Assembly (NCBI GenBank): GCA_900073065.1
Contig: FJOG01000005.1
Location: 1,231,420 to 1,295,419 of the forward strand
Direction: 5' to 3'
DNA length: 64,000 nt
From: Phialocephala subalpina
Taxonomy: Eukaryota > Ascomycota > Leotiomycetes > Helotiales > Mollisiaceae
Within the stretch, counting starts at the first letter, position 1. Each line of letters begins with the position of its first letter. Below the pieces are notes generated by a model that did no database searches, had not been told where the DNA came from, and was given only the letters and a program-made list of their open reading frames with translations. The position numbers and the translations under genes are program-made. Below, piece by piece: positions 58,514 to 64,000 of the stretch.

Positions 58514-59299
58514 ATGCTCAAATACGTTCTCACCGGAGTCGACGGCAAGCTCGGCAGTGTTGCAGCAGATTACGCACTCGAAATCGCTCGTCCGAATCAA
58601 AGGCTCGTCTTCACAACCTACAACCTCGAAGCGATACCCGAAGACACACTGAAACGGTGGACTGAGAAGGGCGCAGAAGTCACAGTCGCAAGCTACGACG
58701 ATGTCCCAAGTCTCGAGAAAGTCTTCAAAGGTGCTGAAGCCGTGACTTTTATTTCGACCGGGCTGTTTGGAGAGACACGAAAGCGTCAACACAAAACTGT
58801 GATCGATACTGCGAAGGCTTGTGGAGTGAAGCGAATCTGCTATACCTCATTCATCGGAGCGGGACTGGAGAAGGATCTGCCATTCCTGCCACAAGACCAC
58901 AAATACACGGAGGGTTTGATCTACGAATCAGGGCTCTCGTACAATATTCAACGAAATTACCTCTATGCCGATAATATCCCACAACTCTTCGCGCCAGCTT
59001 GGGAATACTGTGGCAACAAATGGACATTGAACAGCAAGGGTGTTCCGGCAGCCTATGTTGCTAGAGAAGATTGTTCGAGAGTTGCTGCTGCGTTGCTCCT
59101 CGGGAAGGGTGAAGCCAATACCGTTTACAATGTGACCGGCCCTGAGGCTGTCTCCGATTACAAGGTCCTCGAGTATATCTGCAGCAAGACTGGATTGAAA
59201 GCCGAGGTTCAAGATATGACGGATGAAGAGCTTGAGAAGTACTGGGTGGACAAGGACTTCCTCGGACGGTCTTCGAGGACTTCTCAAAATTTCCAATGA
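58514..59299 (+). CDS. NmrA-like NAD(P)-binding oxidoreductase, 3' end frameshifted
   Basis: 261 residues as read. The Rossmann start MLKYVLTGVDGKLGSVAADYAL has the nucleotide-binding G...GKLG pattern of atypical short-chain dehydrogenases (NmrA/QOR2 type). AEAVTFISTG, YTSFIGAG and NIQRNYLYADNIPQ follow. From about 59268 the frame becomes nonsense (GRSSRTSQNFQ) and stops at 59299. In the +1-shifted frame, VFEDFSKFPMKLCVDDVTSCG...DTVEKLTGRKPLSVWEVVDKY continues to a TAG at 59452-59454, which is the expected C-terminus. So one base appears to be missing at about 59268, either a mutation or an assembly error. The enzyme probably reduces a quinone or senses NADP(H). Substrate unknown. Confidence 0.82.
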   Translation: MLKYVLTGVDGKLGSVAADYALEIARPNQRLVFTTYNLEAIPEDTLKRWTEKGAEVTVASYDDVPSLEKVFKGAEAVTFISTGLFGETRKRQHKTVIDTAKACGVKRICYTSFIGAGLEKDLPFLPQDHKYTEGLIYESGLSYNIQRNYLYADNIPQLFAPAWEYCGNKWTLNSKGVPAAYVAREDCSRVAAALLLGKGEANTVYNVTGPEAVSDYKVLEYICSKTGLKAEVQDMTDEELEKYWVDKDFLGRSSRTSQNFQ

Positions 59300-60324
59300 A
59301 GCTTTGTGTCGATGATGTTACGTCTTGTGGAGATGTTGTCAAAAGAGGACTTATGAAAGATGTCACAGACACGGTGGAGAAGCTGACGGGAAGAAAACCA
59401 TTGAGTGTGTGGGAGGTCGTAGACAAGTATGAGGATATTCAGCCGAGACCGTAGAAGGAGTGTTTTCACAGCTTGTTTGGGTATATAGTCAACTTGCGTC
59501 AAATCTAATAAATACCATCTCCAAGGGTTTGCGTTCTAGTATCCTACCTACCTTTTCGACCGCAGAGTCTTGATCGATGCGTACCTAGGTACTTGTTTTG
59601 GGGGTATCATGTGATGGCGTGTTGCAACGCGTCTGCTCACCGCCTTTGAGGCCTGTAACGTTTCCTGCTTTGGCATTCTTCGCTCTTCAACCTGCTCACA
59701 GCATCATACATGCGCATCAGCTGCACATCAGGAGCGACAATGATTCATCATGGAGGAGGCAAAAGAGAAATGGTCACCGCGGATCCTACGATCGCGCTCC
59801 TCATCCGTCGACCGAGTCAACGACCCCACCGCGATGACAGAATTCATAGCGAAAGCCATTATCTACAAGCTTGAACGAATCTCCACGCCTCGATAGAAAA
59901 CAAGAGAAGAGCTGGCAAAGATCGCATACTTCGAAGAGTTACGAGAGAGATCAGATGCGGAATCAATAGCGCTATGACAGTAAGATAAAACCTGTCTTAA
60001 GATGCAATCCACGTGGATTGGTAAATTTGATTGATTTCTATTCAGGCTGCAGAGATAAAAGTTTGCTATGGGCGATATGGTTACATCAAGTTTTGTGTTA
60101 CTACCTCTGCGGCCACACGCTAGTCTCACCAGAGTGCTTGCACGAGGACGAGAACGATGGTACTGATTGGCTAAAGATCGTCAACATCACGCTCGAGCAT
60201 GGCTACCTGCAAATTGTAATTTTCACACTATTTCATTCGCATTTCAGCTTTATCATATTGTTCTAAGCCTACCCCAATCCTAGTCAAAACACCACCAAAT
60301 CCTCTTCTTAAAGTGTCACGTATA
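59300..60324. other. 3' remainder of the NmrA-like gene, then intergenic
   Basis: 59300-59454 encodes the frameshifted C-terminus of the preceding gene. Beyond it I see no gene or repeat until the CorA-like relic begins at 60325. Confidence 0.4.
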
Positions 60325-62917
60325 ATGGAGCCATCCTCTTTGGAGACTTCAAGCAACGACCGGCTTTTGCTCGTGCTGCGCGACATGCAAAGCAGCTTGA
60401 AGCGATTAGAAGAGCACTTCAATGATCCTTCAACCGAGCGGAGTGGGGATCAAAGTGAGCTTGGAGACAAATCGACAAGCAAGGACTTGGTGGATGAGAA
60501 ACAAGAAGCTGATATCGAAGCCTTGGGAGTCGCGGCTTCTGAACCCTCGACTTCAAGCAGCATGATCCTGGACCTTCCCAAAACTGAATGGTGCCTGGTA
60601 GACCAGGACAGTATCACTCCTCTAGACCCAATGGCGGATGCAAGACCGTTCATTGGTCCGGATTGTATCATCCTTGATTCAAGCGCACAGTCAAAGCATT
60701 GGAGACTTTTACCAGCGAACGACGATCTTACTAGCTGGAAATACTGTAAGTACATACCACGTTTCAATCGCACGTCTACTAAAAGCCGTATAAGACAAAC
60801 CCGTATGTAAGTGGACTCACCACCTCTTCAAACGAGGCGACGCATTTGATAGCTTATAGGAGTAGGGGTGGATAGTAAGGGGCGGCTAGTTTGTGGGACC
60901 GGTGTTGGCAAGCCCAGTTTGGATGGTCGACATTTGTTGAACGACGATGAGACTACCGACATACCGTTCATATACGTACCTTACTCCCAAAGTATCACGA
61001 TTTGGCCATTTCATAGCCAGGCAATCCCAACTTATTCCAGCCCTTGGAAATACCCCAAAGACCCTGGTTTGCAAGAAAATTATTCGAAAGCCTTCGGTAG
61101 CTTCTGGAATGTTCCCGGTGATAATCGAATCCTTTTGTATCTGACCTACCCTCGAAAGTCCCCCGAAGATCCAGAGTTCGAGGTGATGGAAAAGCTTGTA
61201 AGGCAATACCAACTCCTCCGGTCTACTCAACGCGTCTTCCAAATTATTGATTTCGATGACACTGGCCACAAAGTCACATATAGATTCGGTGTCGAAGAGA
61301 CGGCCACTGTTTCTGAGAGTCTATGGCTAGACATAGGTCCTGTCGGCCCTTTTCTCCGGCCGGGATGTAGGCTGTCCGATGACTCGATCCCATCAAGTCT
61401 TCCGTTGAAGCAAGCAGGTGCCTGGCGCCGATTAATATTTTAATCCCAAAGTCCAATCAATACTTGTACGATGTTAACTCAGATCTAGTTATTGCATAGA
61501 TATTGCATACGCTTTCTCCAGTCCCCTTTGGGATTCTGGAATCGCCTCTCGTGGACCACTGACGATGTTCGAACTGCACCGAGATCATGGCTTTCGGACT
61601 GCTGATGTATTTCGTCAGACAAGAGACGACTATGCTTTCTATATTACCTGGACAGAATTTGATCTCGAAGGGAGTATTAGAAACGGGAAGAAAGCCTCTG
61701 GGACACTTCAAGCACCTTCAGATAGGGGCGGAAAGACTGCTCGAAAAGGAGTTTTTGCTTTGAAATCATACACGGTACAAAATTTGTCACATCTACACCT
61801 TCCTGAGTTCAATGCAATTCGCTGATGGTCCAACCAAGGTACAAGCCTTCCCACAATTTCAGAATCAAAGTAAATGGATCAGTTTCAGTGATTGAAGTAT
61901 GAACGAAAATAAATGGACTTTAATAATTCTTGCCCCCATGCGAAAGTCAAGAAAGTGGTACTCGGCGCGTGGACAAGTCGGATGGTCCCGGTCAGGGTCT
62001 CACGCAAGGGCCTTTTTAGTTTACGACATCAGGATACGCTCTCTACTGGTCTCCACGCAGGATGCAATAAACTCGGCGGTAGAACTCGCTCTCCAGTCTT
62101 GGCAACAGGTCTACGACGAATTACAAGACCATCTCCCTCCTCGCGAATACTACGATACGTTGTTGTCCAATGACGATAGTCTGCCAGCATCAATTGACTG
62201 CTTCTGGTTTATTGACCGCCTCGGAGACATCATGCCACAACTCATCCACACGAAAGAAGAATGGGACGAATGGCTACGTTATCATCTCTGCAACGATGTC
62301 GAACAGAGCAAGGACTGGGAAATAAAAGGGCCACTTGGTGAAATTGAGGCTCACATGCAAATGATCTCTGGGCTTTACGACGACTTCAATGCTTTAGAAA
62401 GGCGAGCAGAGACGATCATATCAGCGGTAAGTCTATGGCCTCCAAATTCTTTTCACCACATCATGGCTCACCCATCAGATCTTCAACCTGACGAGTGTGA
62501 AAGAGACGAGGGAATCGCGTTTACTAGGCGAAAATGTCAAGTTATTGACATATGCCACGATTTTCTTCCTTCCACTATCATTCTGCACTGTGAGTACCTG
62601 CCTGCTCTGAAACGACGAACCTCCAACAGGAGGACGTGCTGACGACTCAGTCACTCTGGAGTATAAACGGCATGTTCGACACAGGAATCAGAGGATTCGC
62701 CATCGTCACATGCGTGATCGCATTGAGCACGTATGCTGTCATCACACTCTTGTTTTCATCACCAGCGAGAAGGGTCCCCCAGAAATTCGGGCAGAGGATG
62801 TGGCAGGGGATCAAGAGAGTGGCCAAACGGCCGAAGATGTTTACAAAAAAGTCAGAGAAGCAAAAGCAGAAAGTTGAAGTTGATGAGGAAATGTTGGACC
62901 CTGAAAAGACAGCTTGA
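60325..62917 (+). pseudogene. CorA-like protein gene with several disruptions
   Basis: Recognisable exons in order: 60325-60745, 60866-61443, an open stretch to 61825, 61826-62426, 62479-62589 and 62640-62917. The first junction (120 bp intron) joins SWKY to WVDSKGRLVCG. Family features include EFEVMEKLVRQY, ITWTEFDLEGSIRNGKKA, APMRKSRKWYSARGQVGWSRSGSHAR, DIRIRSLLVSTQ, and the CorA block TSVKETRESRLLGENVKLLTYATIFFLPLSFCT. One or two membrane helices follow (FAIVTCVIALSTYAVITLLF). Three problems break it: a TAA at 61441-61443 after RRLIF, a frame change near 61825, and a TGA at 61893-61895. No normal intron repairs these together. The last two introns are intact, so decay looks recent. Alternatively the second half (from 61899) may be expressed alone. 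Confidence 0.6.
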
Positions 62918-63073
62918 GCTATCTTGAAATCAAGACGAGACGAAGGATCGGGTTGAAGAAATACAATCACGTGCTAGACTTAGTCGAAAGAAATACATTG
63001 GTATCATGAAGTCGTCATCCACCGGCCCTCCAACTCCGAAAATGACGGAATCCTGCTACTTCATAACATAACT

Positions 63074-64000
63074 CTAGTTCGGCATCTGCATCGTCGAGTC
63101 CGGCGGCGAATTGGGATCTTGCCCAAGCGTTGAAACACTCCACCTCGTCCCATTCACCGGCACCGTGGCATTCAAGATCGCCGTATTTGGTCCAGACTGC
63201 ATCCAACGATACGAGCCTCTCACGAAGAAGACCTGAGCCATATCGCTCGTTGAGTTCGAGCCTGATGAGATAGCCGCAATGAGTGCTGGATTTGTTGTCA
63301 CGATAGGGAAGGCGTTGTATGATGGTGCGTTGATGACTCCATTATCGGTGTAGACTCCATTCTCTGAGGTGCCATTCCAGACCGGAGAAATTGACATGTC
63401 GTAGACGTGTGGAACTCGTTGGAGGTAGAACAGGCGAAGCACGGTGGGGTTGGTGCTTTCGATGATAGAGGACATGCCAAGGATGATGGAAACGGCTCGG
63501 TTGTTTGATGAAAGGACGGGTCGAGCTGGTTGTTGTCAGCATGAGTCTGTGGATCAGAATCGAAATCAAAAAAGTGCGAATCACTGACCATTCCATCCAG
63601 TTTCATTCCACTTAGCCCACTCAAGTGTGTGGTCGGGATTCATGTACAGAAGATGAATTTCAGAAGAACCCGAGGTGCCGTTGACAGCGCTAGCAGTTAG
63701 AGGAGCATGGCTGCTGTAAGTGTATGCCGGTATTATATGTAGTGGGTCTGACCATCCAGTAGTCTCCGTCCGATTGACCTCGAAGACCATCGCCATGTCC
63801 TCTCCTACTTCGAAGGTATCGAGGTAGTACAGGCGAATGGCGTATGGAGCAAGCAGCACTGCCGCTATGGAGGGAACTCCTGTCACATAGCGCACTCGAG
63901 TCACCTCCGGGTTCGATACCGCTTGAATTGGAGACAATGTCTGGGATGGGTACTCTAAAGAGACGTATGCTTCCATGATTCGATTTAGCGACCCAGACAA
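63074..64000 (-). CDS. Possible beta-propeller lectin-like protein, 5' end outside the window
   Basis: Two exons, from beyond 64000 to 63589 and from 63525 to 63074; the 63 bp intron has GTCAGT and ACCAG ends and joins KWNETGWN to ARPVLSS. At least 287 residues are present. Short repeated units recur: a hydrophobic strand with R/I-LYY or LRLFYLQ or HLLYMN followed 10-20 residues later by W. That is how blades of fungal fucose-specific-lectin-like propellers look. Many N-glycosylation sequons (NRT, NGT, NET, NST) suggest secretion, but the signal peptide lies outside. I am not certain of the family. It could be another extracellular propeller. Confidence 0.55.

Noticed and set aside
1..64000. 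Search for CRISPR arrays, complete transposons with terminal repeats, or rRNA
   Set aside because: None seen by eye; short tandem repeats listed separately do not have the regular spacers or terminal structure needed.

Overview
This is a 64 kb piece of a filamentous ascomycete (Pezizomycotina) genome. Genes carry short introns of about 45-65 bp with GTRNGT donors and CTNAC/CTGAY branch points. Families typical of these fungi occur throughout: 2EXR/F-box-like proteins, HET, CorA-like, Fungal_trans_2, DUF7053, a Yap-like bZIP and two P450s. The exact class cannot be fixed from sequence alone; Dothideomycetes or Leotiomycetes are plausible. The assembly is a draft, with a 377-base N gap at 39949-40325. 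I re-derived exon structures by hand from splice signals, frame and family resemblance.

Left part (1-13 kb): the 3' part of a DAO-type FAD oxidoreductase (-), a pentapeptide-repeat ORF (+), two tandem F-box-like paralogs (+) followed by a decayed third copy, a GIY-YIG/DUF1766 protein (-), a possible membrane protein (-), a DUF7053 protein (+) and a five-exon P450 (-).

Middle (13-38 kb): a gene-poor stretch (13-20 kb) with a broken 2EXR gene, a Myb-like/AT-hook protein (-), the H3K36 methyltransferase Set2 (+) whose SRI exon carries a perfect 250 bp tandem duplication, mitochondrial GABA aminotransferase (-), a 3.8 kb stretch with no gene I can support, and a secreted GH35 beta-galactosidase (-).

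Right part (38-64 kb): a vWA-zinc ribbon-RBR ubiquitin-ligase-like protein (+) interrupted by the gap; a 2EXR plus double-chromodomain gene (+) split by an in-frame stop; a broken LITAF-like gene; a HET fragment; a second P450 (+); a CorA-like protein (+); a bZIP factor (-); a Fungal_trans_2-like regulator (+); the intact 799-residue 2EXR plus double-chromodomain paralog (-); an NmrA-like oxidoreductase with a frameshifted 3' end (+); a multiply disrupted CorA-like gene (+); and the 3' part of a possible beta-propeller lectin (-).

The most interesting theme is the pair of 2EXR/double-chromodomain genes. They combine an F-box-like fungal domain with two histone-reader-like domains. Both have clusters of ACGCG (MCB-like) motifs 100-150 bp upstream of the start codon. 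Set2 and a vWA-RBR putative E3 ligase lie in the same window, but no functional link between them is shown by the sequence. A second theme is the number of accessory genes with one or two lesions in the right half, which could be recent decay or draft-assembly indels.
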